From Liquorilactobacillus oeni DSM 19972 (GTDB lineage: Bacteria > Bacillota > Bacilli > Lactobacillales > Lactobacillaceae): DNA of 64,000 nucleotides. The position numbers were made by a program, and so were the translations under genes. Under the pieces are notes generated by a model. The model was not told where the DNA came from, ran no database searches, and was given only the letters and a program-made list of their open reading frames with translations. The stretch lies in contig NZ_AZEH01000039.1 in the NCBI RefSeq assembly GCF_001436275.1, positions 425,336 through 489,335 on the forward strand, in the 5' to 3' direction. Positions 8,063 through 17,163 of the stretch are shown one piece after another (within the stretch, counting starts at the first letter, position 1; each line of letters opens with the position of its first letter).

Positions 8063-9262
8063 TCAGAATTTCTTTACACCCTTTTTATAAACACCCTTGT
8101 CATCTTGCTGAACTGCTTTGATATCTGCTAAAGGATTTGTGTCCAAAACAATAAAATCAGCATATTTTCCTGTCTCTAAAGTTCCATATTCACTATCAAT
8201 ATGTAACAACTCAGAAGCATTTTTAGTTGCTGCAAATAGTGCTTGTTCGTTAGATGCACCCACACCGGTTAAAAGTTCAAGTTCAAAAGAAGTGTCTTTA
8301 AAGCCGTTAAAAGGTGTACCCGCATCTGTTCCAAATGAGATTTTTACCCCAGCTTTGATTGCTGCACCAATTCTTTCAAAATATTTGTCCATAAAGGAAC
8401 TTGCCTTATCCAGCATATACTGCGGAAGCTTTCCTTTACCATATTTTGGGATCGTATAAGCTGCAATTAAAGTCGGTGTTAAAAAGGTTCCTTGTTTGAG
8501 CATCAACTCGATATCTTCATCTGAAACATAGGACCCATGTTCAATCGAATCAACACCAGCTAAAACAGCATTATGGATTCCCCTTTCTCCTTCAGCATGA
8601 GCTGCTACCGTCATATGTTTGGAATGTGCTTCTTCAACGGCAGTTTTCAATTCTTCCAAGCTAAGCTCTGTGTCGTCAATCTGATCAGTCGCAGACATAA
8701 CTCCACCGGTGGCCATCACTTTTATATTTTTAGCACCAATTTTAAAAGCCTGGCGTACTGCTTTACGCATCTCATCGGGTGAATCGGTTAAATGCCCCCA
8801 AGTTGTTTCGCCATCCCAACCTTCAATAAAGTCTCCATGTCCACCAGTCATTGACATTGGACGGCCCGAAGGCATAATTTCAGTACCAGCAAAAACTCCT
8901 TCTTTTTGCAATTTTGCCAATTTAACATCCACGTCAAAGGCACAGCCGCAGTCTCTTATATATGTAACTCCTGATTTTAATAACTCTTTTAAGTTTTTCA
9001 GAGCTTGATAAGTCACTTCTGCTTCAGAAAGATATTCTAACTTATTAGTAATAGGGTTCATCATGATATGTGTATGTACATTTATTAAGCCCGGCATGAC
9101 ATATTTGCCCTTTAGATCCACGTTTTCAACGTCTGCTTGTTTTTCTCCGCTTCCAATATGCAGTATTTTCCCGCTTTTTTCGTCTACTTCCATCCAAGAA
9201 CCAGGTGTAATTTTAGCCTTAGAACCATCAAACAAATTGAAATTAGTGAATAATTTTGTCAT
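8063..9262 (-). CDS. Amidohydrolase-superfamily metal-dependent hydrolase, paralog 2
   Basis: This is the first gene of the two-gene operon. Motifs match paralog 1: INVHTHIMMNP, IKVMATGGVMS, VAAHAEG, SIEHGSYVS and SFGTDAGTP. I place the start at the second ATG (9262), because AAGGAG sits 9 bases before it and touches the first ATG; this gives 399 residues, the same as its paralog. It is divergent from a multi-pass transporter at 9466. The paralogs differ mainly in the N-terminal strands and in the segment between the last two His motifs, which could mean different substrate preference. Confidence 0.85.
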   Translation of the reverse strand: MTKLFTNFNLFDGSKAKITPGSWMEVDEKSGKILHIGSGEKQADVENVDLKGKYVMPGLINVHTHIMMNPITNKLEYLSEAEVTYQALKNLKELLKSGVTYIRDCGCAFDVDVKLAKLQKEGVFAGTEIMPSGRPMSMTGGHGDFIEGWDGETTWGHLTDSPDEMRKAVRQAFKIGAKNIKVMATGGVMSATDQIDDTELSLEELKTAVEEAHSKHMTVAAHAEGERGIHNAVLAGVDSIEHGSYVSDEDIELMLKQGTFLTPTLIAAYTIPKYGKGKLPQYMLDKASSFMDKYFERIGAAIKAGVKISFGTDAGTPFNGFKDTSFELELLTGVGASNEQALFAATKNASELLHIDSEYGTLETGKYADFIVLDTNPLADIKAVQQDDKGVYKKGVKKF

Positions 9263-9465
9263 AAAATGCATCTCCTTGATCGATTAATTTTTGATGATAA
9301 AAACAAACAAAAAATACACTAAAATATAATTGTATTTCTCACATTGCCATAAACCTAACACAAATCCACGTAAAAGTCACTATTGAAAGAAAGATTTTTT
9401 GTGTTAACATGATAATTAAATTAGTTTTTATCATCTTATTTTAATTAAAATAAAGGGGTGTTTCT

Positions 9466-10641
9466 ATGAGTTTCATTATCTTTTTTACAATTGTCATGCT
9501 TTTTATGCTGATTGGCGAGTGGGTCTCTGCCGCAACTAAGGCATATATTCCTTCTATATTTGTAACTGCTATTCTTTTTGTTATTGGCTTCTGGACTATA
9601 TTACCTAAGGACATAGTTTCACAAGCCTCATTCGGAACAAACTTTGTTACTATCTGTATCTCCTTACTGTTGGTGCACCTTGGAACACTTATGAATTTAC
9701 GCGAGCTGATCGCGCAATGGAAAGCAGTCTGCATCGCATTATTGGGAGTTATCGGAACTCTTATACTGACCTTGGCTGTCGGAACTTTAATCTTTAATTG
9801 GCATACAGTGGTGGCAGCAGTGCCGCCTTTAACCGGTGGACTTGTAGCTGCACTTTTAATGACAAATGGACTTAAAGCAGAGGGAATCACTGCTCTTGTA
9901 GCACTTCCGGTTTCAATGTTTGTTTTGCATTCAGTTATCGGGTATCCTTTGACTTCATATATGCTTAAAAAAGAAGGTAGAAGATTAGTTGCAAAATTTA
10001 GAAAAGAGGACATTCAAATTGACGAAAATTCTCCATTAACAACTCTTTCTAACAGCACCACTCAGGTTTTTAATCTTCCTAAAGAATTTCAGACTCCTGC
10101 TTTTATCCTTGTACGTGTTGCAATAGTAGCACTTATAAGCAATGGTTTTGCTGCACTCATACATAACGCCATTAACCCTAATGTAATCTGCCTGATTTTT
10201 GGTGTCATAGCACATCAGCTTGGTTTTCTGGAAAGCAATGCTTTGAAACAGGCCGGTGTTTTTAACTGGTTAATGTATGGTCTTTTAGCTTATGTATTCG
10301 AGCAGTTGAACTTAACAACACCTGCAGTTATGGGTAATATCATCTTGCAAATCGTTGTTTTAATAATTTTAGGGCTCCTTGGTATGTTCATCGCATCTTG
10401 GATCCTTGCTAAACCGTTTGGAATGAGCGGCCCAATGGCATTCTCTTGTTCGCTAACTGCTTTATTCGGCTTTCCGGCCGATTACATTTTAACTACTGAA
10501 ATATGCCACAGTGTAGCTGAAAATAAAAAAGAGGAAGCTTATCTTTTGGAAAATATTCTTCCTAAGATGCTTGTCGGTGGATTTGCGACCGTTTCGGTTG
10601 CTTCGGTTATTATCGCTTCGGTATTCCTTAAACTCTTGTAG
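9466..10641 (+). CDS. Multi-pass membrane transporter, probable organic-anion symporter
   Basis: The 391-residue protein has about ten to twelve hydrophobic segments. A paired arrangement is visible: LLVHLGTLMNLRELIAQWK and PPLTGGLVAALLM in the first half, and GVIAHQLGFLESNALKQAG and FSCSLTALFGFPADYIL in the second. This resembles inverted-repeat carriers of the glutamate/citrate-like symporter fold, but I do not recognise the exact family. It is transcribed divergently from the amidohydrolase pair across 200 bases, so import of their substrate or export of a product is a reasonable inference. AAGGGGTG precedes the ATG. Confidence 0.6.
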   Translation: MSFIIFFTIVMLFMLIGEWVSAATKAYIPSIFVTAILFVIGFWTILPKDIVSQASFGTNFVTICISLLLVHLGTLMNLRELIAQWKAVCIALLGVIGTLILTLAVGTLIFNWHTVVAAVPPLTGGLVAALLMTNGLKAEGITALVALPVSMFVLHSVIGYPLTSYMLKKEGRRLVAKFRKEDIQIDENSPLTTLSNSTTQVFNLPKEFQTPAFILVRVAIVALISNGFAALIHNAINPNVICLIFGVIAHQLGFLESNALKQAGVFNWLMYGLLAYVFEQLNLTTPAVMGNIILQIVVLIILGLLGMFIASWILAKPFGMSGPMAFSCSLTALFGFPADYILTTEICHSVAENKKEEAYLLENILPKMLVGGFATVSVASVIIASVFLKLL

Positions 10642-10702
10642 CAGATACTTTTGCCTCTAGCTATTAATCTGTTTGAAGAGATAACTATACAACAAATTAG
10701 TG

Positions 10703-10744
10703 AAAGGGTCGGGTCAAAACATATGTTTTGACCCGACCCTTTTT
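10703..10744 (+). terminator. Perfect intrinsic terminator of the repeat's terminator type
   Basis: AAAGGGTCGGGTCAAAAC pairs exactly with GTTTTGACCCGACCCTTT around an ATAT loop, followed by T. It ends the transporter transcript. The stem belongs to the same sequence family as the terminators in the dispersed repeats, but no core arm follows it. Confidence 0.9.
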
Positions 10745-11277
10745 CGTTTTCTAAAATCAGTTAAAAACCGCATATTTTATGACTGATACAAAATAATTCT
10801 CCAAAAATATTTTTAGTTAAAAGTACAACATATACTATACTCTTTTATAATTTCACTAAAAAGCTGCATAAATTTGTCCTTAAAATTGTATTCAAAAATT
10901 AGTGATAAAAACTAGATGACAATTTCTAAAGCAGTGGGAGCTTTTTTAAAGTTAAGCTACTGATACCATTTGTTAGCAATCGGAAACAAATATAGTGAAA
11001 GAATATTTTTTTACACTAAATTTTCCTCAACCCCATAAGTAAAACTTGTGGCTATTGCGTAGGTACTAAAAAAAGCTGCGACAAAATAAATTTTTATCAC
11101 AGTTTCTGCCTCTTATCCAAAACTCGGGTCTAAATTTTCTGGTACTGCTAGAAATTATCAGCGCTAGATTTTTTTTAAACAGGACATCACTGTCCCATAT
11201 ACTAAGATTTAAGCGCTCAAACAAAAAATCAAAACGAGGTAATTATGATGTCCCAAAATAATTCTAACTTAATTTAA
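10745..11277. other. Gene-free interval with terminator and possible IS remnant
   Basis: No gene is recognised. A hairpin at 11074-11105 (AGCTGCGACAAAATAAA pairing with TTTATCACAGTTT, with a T run on the minus strand) probably terminates sbcDC. At 11177-11277 a GAGGTAATT ribosome binding site precedes ATGATGTCCCAAAATAATTC, which stops after a few codons. The leader and start resemble the 5' end of a transposase gene, so this may be an insertion-sequence scar; that is weakly supported. Confidence 0.4.
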
Positions 11278-14200
11278 CTATGGGGTAATAATCCTTACGC
11301 GACTTTTTCCTTGCCCTTGAGTCTGCACCTGAATCTGATAAGGAATCCGCTCCTGTAGAATTGTGACGTGGCTGATAATACCGATCATCCGGTTGTGACT
11401 TTCAATATTCTCCAGCGCGGCCATCGCCATTGAAAGCGACTCTTGATCAAGTGAGCCAAAACCTTCATCGACAAATAGAGTGTCAATATTAATTCCACCG
11501 GACCCATTTTGAATCACTTCACCTAGTGCAAGTGCCAAGCTCAATGCGGCAATAAAACTTTCACCGCCTGAAAGTGTATGAACACTTCGCATCTGACCGA
11601 CATTATCGTCATAAACATCAATTTCAAGACCGGTGTTTTTCTGATAAGCCCCAGCTTCTTTGTGTAAATGCATGGCATAACGTCCTGAGCTTAACTGCTT
11701 TAAATGTTGATTAGCAACTTGAAGAATTTCTTTTAGTTGAGCCTGCAGGACATATCGCTCCAAGCCCAACTTTGCATCCCCGCTGCCATTGACCGTTTCA
11801 ACCAACAGTTGAAGCTGGTTAATTGTTTCCTGCTGGTCATGAATCGCGCGCTTATTTTTCTCAACCCGTTTTAATAATTCATCATTAAGCAAGGTCTGCC
11901 GGTACTTTTTATCATATTGAGCCTCTAATTGATCTCGGGTTTTAATAAGCTGGTCAAGACCGGCTTCTTCTTCTTTTAAATCAACCAGTTTGTGATCAAC
12001 CACAATTTGTTCATACGTTGAAATTACAGCCGCAACATCTTTTAGTTGATCCTGATAATCATCAATTTGTTGCTGAAGATCAGCCAATTGCACTACTTTT
12101 TGCACTGTATTCTCAAGTATTTCCCAGCTCTGCGTCCCAAACTGCTTTGAGACAGCCGTTGTTATGTCATCCTGAAGAACTTCCATTTTTTCTTTGGAAC
12201 GTTCAAGCTGATTCTTCAAACTGGTTTCAGTTGCCTGAGAAGCTGCCAATGTGCGCTTAGTATCTTCCAATTGATTACGATTGGTCTCAACTTCTTGATC
12301 ATAGGCATCAATTGACTGTTGCAGCTTACTCAAATGCTGATCCAAAGAGGCCAAATCACTAAACTCGCTTGGCAACCGATGACCCACGTCATCCAATTGA
12401 ACTTCATATTTTTGCTGGATAGACTGTGCTTTTTGATAAGCGGCCTTTAACTGTTCGACTTCCGGATTCAATTGCTCCAAGTCCCGTTTAATGTGAACTT
12501 GCTTTTCCTGTTCAGCTTTTAAGTCATTTTGCTGTTCCTGAAGGACGTCTCGTTCACGTGAATTCTTAGCAGTGTCATCGGCAACTTGTTGACTAACGGC
12601 TTCCAGACTATCCGGAGTCGCTTGCAAAATGTGCTCTGATATTAATTCAGCAACAAGCTCCCTGAAAGCACTTTTTGCTTGTTGTTCCTGCTTAACAGAC
12701 TGCTTGACCTGTTCGTCAATTTTGGTTCTATCGGCTGCTTGCTGATTTTGCAACTGCTGCAGCTGAGCTTCAGCGGTTTTAATATCATTGTCACTGACAC
12801 TGGGCAAGTCGGCAACATGGGCGGGCTTTGGATGATTTAAGCTTCCACAAACCGGGCAGGGTGTCCCCGGTTCCAATTGTTTAACCAAATTCACAATCTG
12901 GTTACTTAACCAGTTATTGCGTAAAGCCGTGTATTTGCTCTGGGTCTGATCTACCCGAGTCATTAACTCGAGCAACTCACTTTTATTTCTTTTAATCCTT
13001 ACTTTCAACTCATAATTAACCTGTTGGTCCTGGTCTAGTTTAGTCAGCTGCTTTGAAGCTGTTTTCAAGGTTTTGAGCGTTTGAATTAACCCGTTTAACC
13101 GTTCAGTTATTCCAACAACTTGGGTCAGCTTTTGCGTAATTTGATCATCTTGTACTGTTAGATCGATTGCACTTTTTTGTTTGGTTTTAAGCTGCCGGTC
13201 AAGCTCAGCAACAGTTGTTTTCGCTTGTTTTAGTTGATCTCGTAAATCACTTGCCTGTTTAAATATTGATCTTTGATTTTCAAACACCGTTCTTTGGCTG
13301 AGTCGTTGCTCTTGCTGAGGCTTTTGCGTCTGTAATTGTGTCTGCTGCTTGGCCTGTTTCTCACGTGCTTTCATTTGGCTTTGAATTTTGTCGTTAACTT
13401 CTTTTAATTTGAGCTGATCCTTTGAGGATTCACTTTTTAATTCCTGAAATTGATCATATTTGGGCTTCCAATCTTTTGCCCATTTTAATTGCGCCACTTG
13501 CTCGCGTAATTTATCATATTGAGGCTGTTGAGCCCTTAAACTAAGCTGTTGCTGCCGTTGCTCCGCTAAATGATTAATCTGCTGGTTCATCTCACCATCT
13601 GCATGAAACTGCTGCTGGGCTTCTTCATAATGTTTCTGAGCAGACTGCTGCCGTTTTTTTAAGTCTTTTAAAGCTGCCTTGGCTTGGCTCTGCTGCTGAG
13701 ATAAAATCGCTATTTGATCGCTGACATTATGTTCTTTAACGTCAGCAGGTGCATCATCCAACCAGACCACTTTTGCCAAATCAGCATCAATTGCGTGTTT
13801 AGCATCTTTGGTTCTGGTACTTTGCTTCTTGAGCATATCCCTTAGCGTGTCACTCCACCTTTGATAAAGCTGGGTACGAAAAATTTTTCGCAAAACATCT
13901 TCCTTGTCAGAACTGGAGGCGATCAAAAAACGTCGAAACTCTCCTTGCGGCAATAAAACAATTTGCACAAACTGTTCACGGCTAATTTGCAGAACATCCA
14001 GTAACTTAAGGTTAATGTCCCGCATCTTGGTGATTTCATTGACTTTTTTTCTTTCTTTAAAAATCTCGAGTTTCCCGCTACTTTCAAATATCTTGGTACC
14101 GGTCCCCCGTTTTTTATCCAATTCTTGTTTTGGAAACCGGTTAATCTGATAAGTTTGTCCCTGATGCTCGAATAGCAAGGTCACTTCTGTCGGTGTTTTA

Positions 14201-14415
14201 GTGTCCGCAAAATCTGAGCGCATGCTTTGCGGCGTCCGGTCACCACTGGCACTATCGCCGTACAAAGCAAAAGTCATCGCGTCAAAAATAGTTGTTTTCC
14301 CACTACCAGTTTTCCCCGAGATCAAGAAAATTGAGGCTTCATCAAATTTAGTGAAGTCGATCGTTTCATTTTCATATGGTCCAAAATTCTTAAGTGTTAA
14401 TTTTAACGGCTTCAC
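11278..14415 (-). CDS. sbcC: SbcC exonuclease ATPase subunit
   Basis: The 1045-residue SMC-like protein has Walker A GKTGSGKTTIFDAM near residues 35-48, a Gln-rich coiled coil on both sides of a zinc hook CPVCGSLNHP near residue 520, the ABC signature LSGGESFIAALSLALALGE near 945, and Walker B IDTLFVDEGFGSLD near 973. With SbcD it forms the Mre11-Rad50-like nuclease that opens DNA hairpins and processes double-strand ends. The start is GTG, and its G is shared with the sbcD TAG stop (TAGTG), indicating translational coupling. Length is normal for the family. Confidence 0.95.
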   Translation of the reverse strand: MKPLKLTLKNFGPYENETIDFTKFDEASIFLISGKTGSGKTTIFDAMTFALYGDSASGDRTPQSMRSDFADTKTPTEVTLLFEHQGQTYQINRFPKQELDKKRGTGTKIFESSGKLEIFKERKKVNEITKMRDINLKLLDVLQISREQFVQIVLLPQGEFRRFLIASSSDKEDVLRKIFRTQLYQRWSDTLRDMLKKQSTRTKDAKHAIDADLAKVVWLDDAPADVKEHNVSDQIAILSQQQSQAKAALKDLKKRQQSAQKHYEEAQQQFHADGEMNQQINHLAEQRQQQLSLRAQQPQYDKLREQVAQLKWAKDWKPKYDQFQELKSESSKDQLKLKEVNDKIQSQMKAREKQAKQQTQLQTQKPQQEQRLSQRTVFENQRSIFKQASDLRDQLKQAKTTVAELDRQLKTKQKSAIDLTVQDDQITQKLTQVVGITERLNGLIQTLKTLKTASKQLTKLDQDQQVNYELKVRIKRNKSELLELMTRVDQTQSKYTALRNNWLSNQIVNLVKQLEPGTPCPVCGSLNHPKPAHVADLPSVSDNDIKTAEAQLQQLQNQQAADRTKIDEQVKQSVKQEQQAKSAFRELVAELISEHILQATPDSLEAVSQQVADDTAKNSRERDVLQEQQNDLKAEQEKQVHIKRDLEQLNPEVEQLKAAYQKAQSIQQKYEVQLDDVGHRLPSEFSDLASLDQHLSKLQQSIDAYDQEVETNRNQLEDTKRTLAASQATETSLKNQLERSKEKMEVLQDDITTAVSKQFGTQSWEILENTVQKVVQLADLQQQIDDYQDQLKDVAAVISTYEQIVVDHKLVDLKEEEAGLDQLIKTRDQLEAQYDKKYRQTLLNDELLKRVEKNKRAIHDQQETINQLQLLVETVNGSGDAKLGLERYVLQAQLKEILQVANQHLKQLSSGRYAMHLHKEAGAYQKNTGLEIDVYDDNVGQMRSVHTLSGGESFIAALSLALALGEVIQNGSGGINIDTLFVDEGFGSLDQESLSMAMAALENIESHNRMIGIISHVTILQERIPYQIQVQTQGQGKSRVRIITP

Positions 14416-15548
14416 TATTTGAGACCCCCATTGTCAGCAATTTTCAGCGCTTCTTGCGCCCATTTGATTTGTTGCGGCGACAAGTCGTCTTTTGCAATCT
14501 GCTTGTAAAAGTCGCCTAATAAGTCCATCGGGTCTTTTTGGCGAATCTGTGCGCCACTTTCACCAGAATCTTCAATGCCGGTCTCATAACCATCCGCTCG
14601 ATCAAGCGAGATAATGTTTGGGTAAATCTCACGAAGCCTAGCCATGACATTTGGAATCGGTTTGCGGTCCTTTAACGTTATCCCAAAATAATTGTCCAGC
14701 TTTAAATTCTCATAGAAGCTTTTATCTGCCAACGTCTCAAAATGTTCAATTAACTGCTGAACATCTTTGAGCGGCGTCAATGGTTTAAAAGTCAGCTTAA
14801 AGGGTTCAGTATCGACAATAAATACTCCTTTTTTCTGATTAGCTTCAGACAGCGAAAACTTCACAGGCGAGCCACTATAGCGCGCATTTTTTGCATGCAA
14901 AGCATCTTTACCGTGCAAATGTCCCAGAGCAACATAATCAAAATCCTTTAATAATCCAGCAGAAACAGCTGCCAGTCCGCCCACTTTCAACTGCGTTTCC
15001 GACTCAGTAGTGGCACTGCCGTCCACAAAGAAATGTGAGACTAACAGATGCTTCTTAGCGGGATCAAACAAGGATTTCATTTTATTGATAATTGGAACAA
15101 ACGCCTGGTCCAAATGCTGTAAGCTATCGTCATTAAAATATTGCTGCGCCGCAAACGGTTCAAAATACGGCAGTAAGAATAGCTGCGTGTCTGGCAACTC
15201 TACGGGGGTAAATGCTTGTTCCAACTGAGTATGCATATAAAACTGGGTGCTTTTAAACCAAGGTGTCCCGGTTGAAAGCCGAATAGCACTGTCATGGTTG
15301 CCGGAAATAGCATAGATCGGTAATTTAGCGACCAGATTAAGCTGCTGCAACATGTGATTTAACTGAGCCACCGATGCTTCTGCCGGCATACTGCGATCGT
15401 ATAAATCACCGGCAATAATTACTCCATCTACGTGTTCATCCAAAGCAAGCTGCTTAATTTGTTCAAATGCATGGTCTTGTTCAGCGGTTAAATCAAAACC
15501 ATGCAACCGACGCCCAATATGCCAGTCAGCGGTATGTAAAAAACGCAT
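14415..15548 (-). CDS. sbcD: SbcD exonuclease nuclease subunit
   Basis: The 377-residue protein shows the Mre11-type calcineurin-like phosphoesterase motifs in order: TADWHIGR at the N-terminus, IIAGDLYDRS near 45, ISGNHDS near 83, LLVSHFF near 169 and ALGHLHG near 207. These coordinate the two metal ions of the nuclease. The C-terminal part is the capping domain that binds SbcC. It is the first gene of sbcDC, with GGGGGAG before the ATG. No promoter was confidently placed. Confidence 0.95.
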   Translation of the reverse strand: MRFLHTADWHIGRRLHGFDLTAEQDHAFEQIKQLALDEHVDGVIIAGDLYDRSMPAEASVAQLNHMLQQLNLVAKLPIYAISGNHDSAIRLSTGTPWFKSTQFYMHTQLEQAFTPVELPDTQLFLLPYFEPFAAQQYFNDDSLQHLDQAFVPIINKMKSLFDPAKKHLLVSHFFVDGSATTESETQLKVGGLAAVSAGLLKDFDYVALGHLHGKDALHAKNARYSGSPVKFSLSEANQKKGVFIVDTEPFKLTFKPLTPLKDVQQLIEHFETLADKSFYENLKLDNYFGITLKDRKPIPNVMARLREIYPNIISLDRADGYETGIEDSGESGAQIRQKDPMDLLGDFYKQIAKDDLSPQQIKWAQEALKIADNGGLK

Positions 15549-15693
15549 AGCTACTACTCCCCCTTCAATTTTTATTGATTCAATTATATAAACATATGGT
15601 ACTTTAGCGGTATGTTAATTATATAGCAAACCTATGTTCATTTTAACCATTTTTATTGATCTATACTCATAACATCCCGTCATTAGCTAAAAA

Positions 15694-15724
15694 AGCTGTG
15701 ACAAAATAAATATTTATCACAGCT
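15694..15724. terminator. Hairpin terminator between sbcD and the exopolysaccharide locus
   Basis: AGCTGTGACAAAATAAA pairs with TATTTATCACAGCT, flanked by A and T runs on both sides so it can work on either strand. The stem is nearly the same as that at 11074-11105 on the far side of sbcDC. It probably ends leftward transcripts from cpsB and the rmlB remnant. Confidence 0.75.
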
Positions 15725-15772
15725 CCTGCTTTTTATTCAAAATGCTTTAATTGTAAAAATCTCTACTCACTA

Positions 15773-15950
15773 TCATATAACCAGTTGCTTCAAAGCCGTA
15801 GGCTGTTTCAGCGACCGCCACAGTCTTCATGCTGCGATACCAAGTAAAAAGGTACCTGCTGACTTCCAGCCGAGTTCTGTTTCGATCTTAGTTGGATCAT
15901 CACATAATGACGGTCACGTTCTAAGCGATCCTTAACATATTCAAGCCGTC
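15773..15950 (-). pseudogene. Decayed C-terminal fragment of a second rmlB
   Basis: On the minus strand the sequence reads EYVKDRLERDRHY, then after a frame change DDPTKIETELGWKSAGTFLLGI, and after another change DWWRSLKQPTALKQLVI and a stop. These match in order the intact RmlB encoded at 18032-19015 (EYVKDRLGHDRRYAIDPTKIETKLGWK... EDWWRPLKK). At least two frameshifts and internal deletions are present and the N-terminal part of the gene is absent. It directly follows cpsB, pointing to past recombination or duplication at this end of the locus. Confidence 0.85.
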
Positions 15951-15959
15951 GTCACTTCG

Positions 15960-16769
15960 CTAAAAGAAAAAGAACCTCTTCTTCTTTTTCTCGTCTATTC
16001 GTGAATAATCTTTAGCCATTACCGGCAAGCCATTCAGCAAATCTTCAGCAGTCTTTTCAAATTGATCGACTTTCTCTTGTCCCATCTTTTCGCGCAATGC
16101 TAGAAAGGCTTCACGTAAAGCAAACTTGCGTCCCTTAAGGGCATGAGCATCAGAAGCAAACAATTGTACCAGGCCATGCTCAACTAATTTTTCAGAAATC
16201 TCCTGTACTTTAGGCCCGAAACCGCCAATATAGCTTGTCGCGGTTAACTGTGCTAAAGCACCATCTGCAATGAAATCATAGAGCAGATTTAAGTTGCCCT
16301 GTATTTCATGGTTACGTTCAGGATGCACAATTACCGGCGTTGTTCCCTTTTTACGCAATTCAAAGAAAAGCCGCTTAGCATACGCAGGTACACTGCCATG
16401 CGGAAATTCAATCAACATATAGTTCTTGCCTTCATCAATTCCCAACAGATCGTCATAGCGCTCAATCAAATCACCATTAATATGAACTTCTTGTCCCGGA
16501 AAGATTATCAGTGGAATCTGCCGGGTATCCAATTCTCTTTGAAAATCAGCCACATGATGAAGTACATCTGGGCGGTGATTAACGTAATCGCCGTCCAGAT
16601 GATGCGGGGTTGCTAAGATGTGTGTGATCCCTTCTGCCACAGCAGCATGTGCCAATTCTAATGAATGTTCCAGATCCGGTGACCCATCATCAATGCCTGG
16701 TAATAAGTGACAGTGCAGGTCAACTATTTTTTGGCTTTTTGTCAGAACTTCCGTACTCATAATATTCAT
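15960..16769 (-). CDS. cpsB: CpsB-type PHP-domain tyrosine phosphatase
   Basis: The 269-residue protein has the PHP metal-site motifs: VDLHCHLLPGIDDGSPD near residue 17, ILATPHH near 50, GQEVHI near 92, IVHPERN near 146 and ASDAHA near 204. This is the CpsB/YwqE/Wzb-PHP phosphatase that removes phosphate from the Tyr-rich tail of the CpsD kinase and so controls chain length and export. AGGAGG lies 5 bases before the first ATG. It lies at the far end of the locus, 14 kb from cpsCD, instead of beside them as is common. The last residues, KKKKRFFFF, are encoded by an inverted repeat that spans the stop region. Confidence 0.9.
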   Translation of the reverse strand: MNIMSTEVLTKSQKIVDLHCHLLPGIDDGSPDLEHSLELAHAAVAEGITHILATPHHLDGDYVNHRPDVLHHVADFQRELDTRQIPLIIFPGQEVHINGDLIERYDDLLGIDEGKNYMLIEFPHGSVPAYAKRLFFELRKKGTTPVIVHPERNHEIQGNLNLLYDFIADGALAQLTATSYIGGFGPKVQEISEKLVEHGLVQLFASDAHALKGRKFALREAFLALREKMGQEKVDQFEKTAEDLLNGLPVMAKDYSRIDEKKKKRFFFF

Positions 16770-17163
16770 AGTAACCTCCTCAAAACAACTACTCGTAATT
16801 ATAATATTAGGTTATTTAAAGCTCCTCTATTTTTCAAATTAAACTTTAAATCCACCATCTAAGCTTGTGTTATCCATGATGTTTTCTAAAAGATGAATCC
16901 TAGATAAATACACCGGTTAAACTAAAAGAAAAGATACTGCTATAAAGCTAAACAGTTATAATACCTTAAATAGTTTAACACACATTTTCAGAACCTTTAT
17001 ATGGAAAATTATGCGCTCCAAATAAGTTCAAAGATCTTGCTTGATCCCGCCTAAAGCATTTAAAAATTGCTGAAATTCAGACAAACAAAAAGAGCAGTAT
17101 TTCAAAAACTCAACTTCACTATACTACTCTTTTTAAGTTTATTTAATTATGCGGTAAAATCCG
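16770..17163. terminator. Gene-free interval with terminator for the rml end of the locus
   Basis: At 17087-17134, AAAAAGAGCAGTAT pairs with ATACTACTCTTTTT around a 20-base loop, immediately downstream of the rmlD stop. This should separate the main exopolysaccharide transcript from cpsB. The remainder (16770-17086) holds only cpsB upstream sequence and no recognised gene. Confidence 0.7.

Noticed and set aside
9441-10013. 190-codon minus-strand open frame opposite the carrier gene
   Set aside because: The composition is Ser/Thr/Ile-rich nonsense antisense to a clear membrane-protein gene; no ribosome binding site or family pattern.
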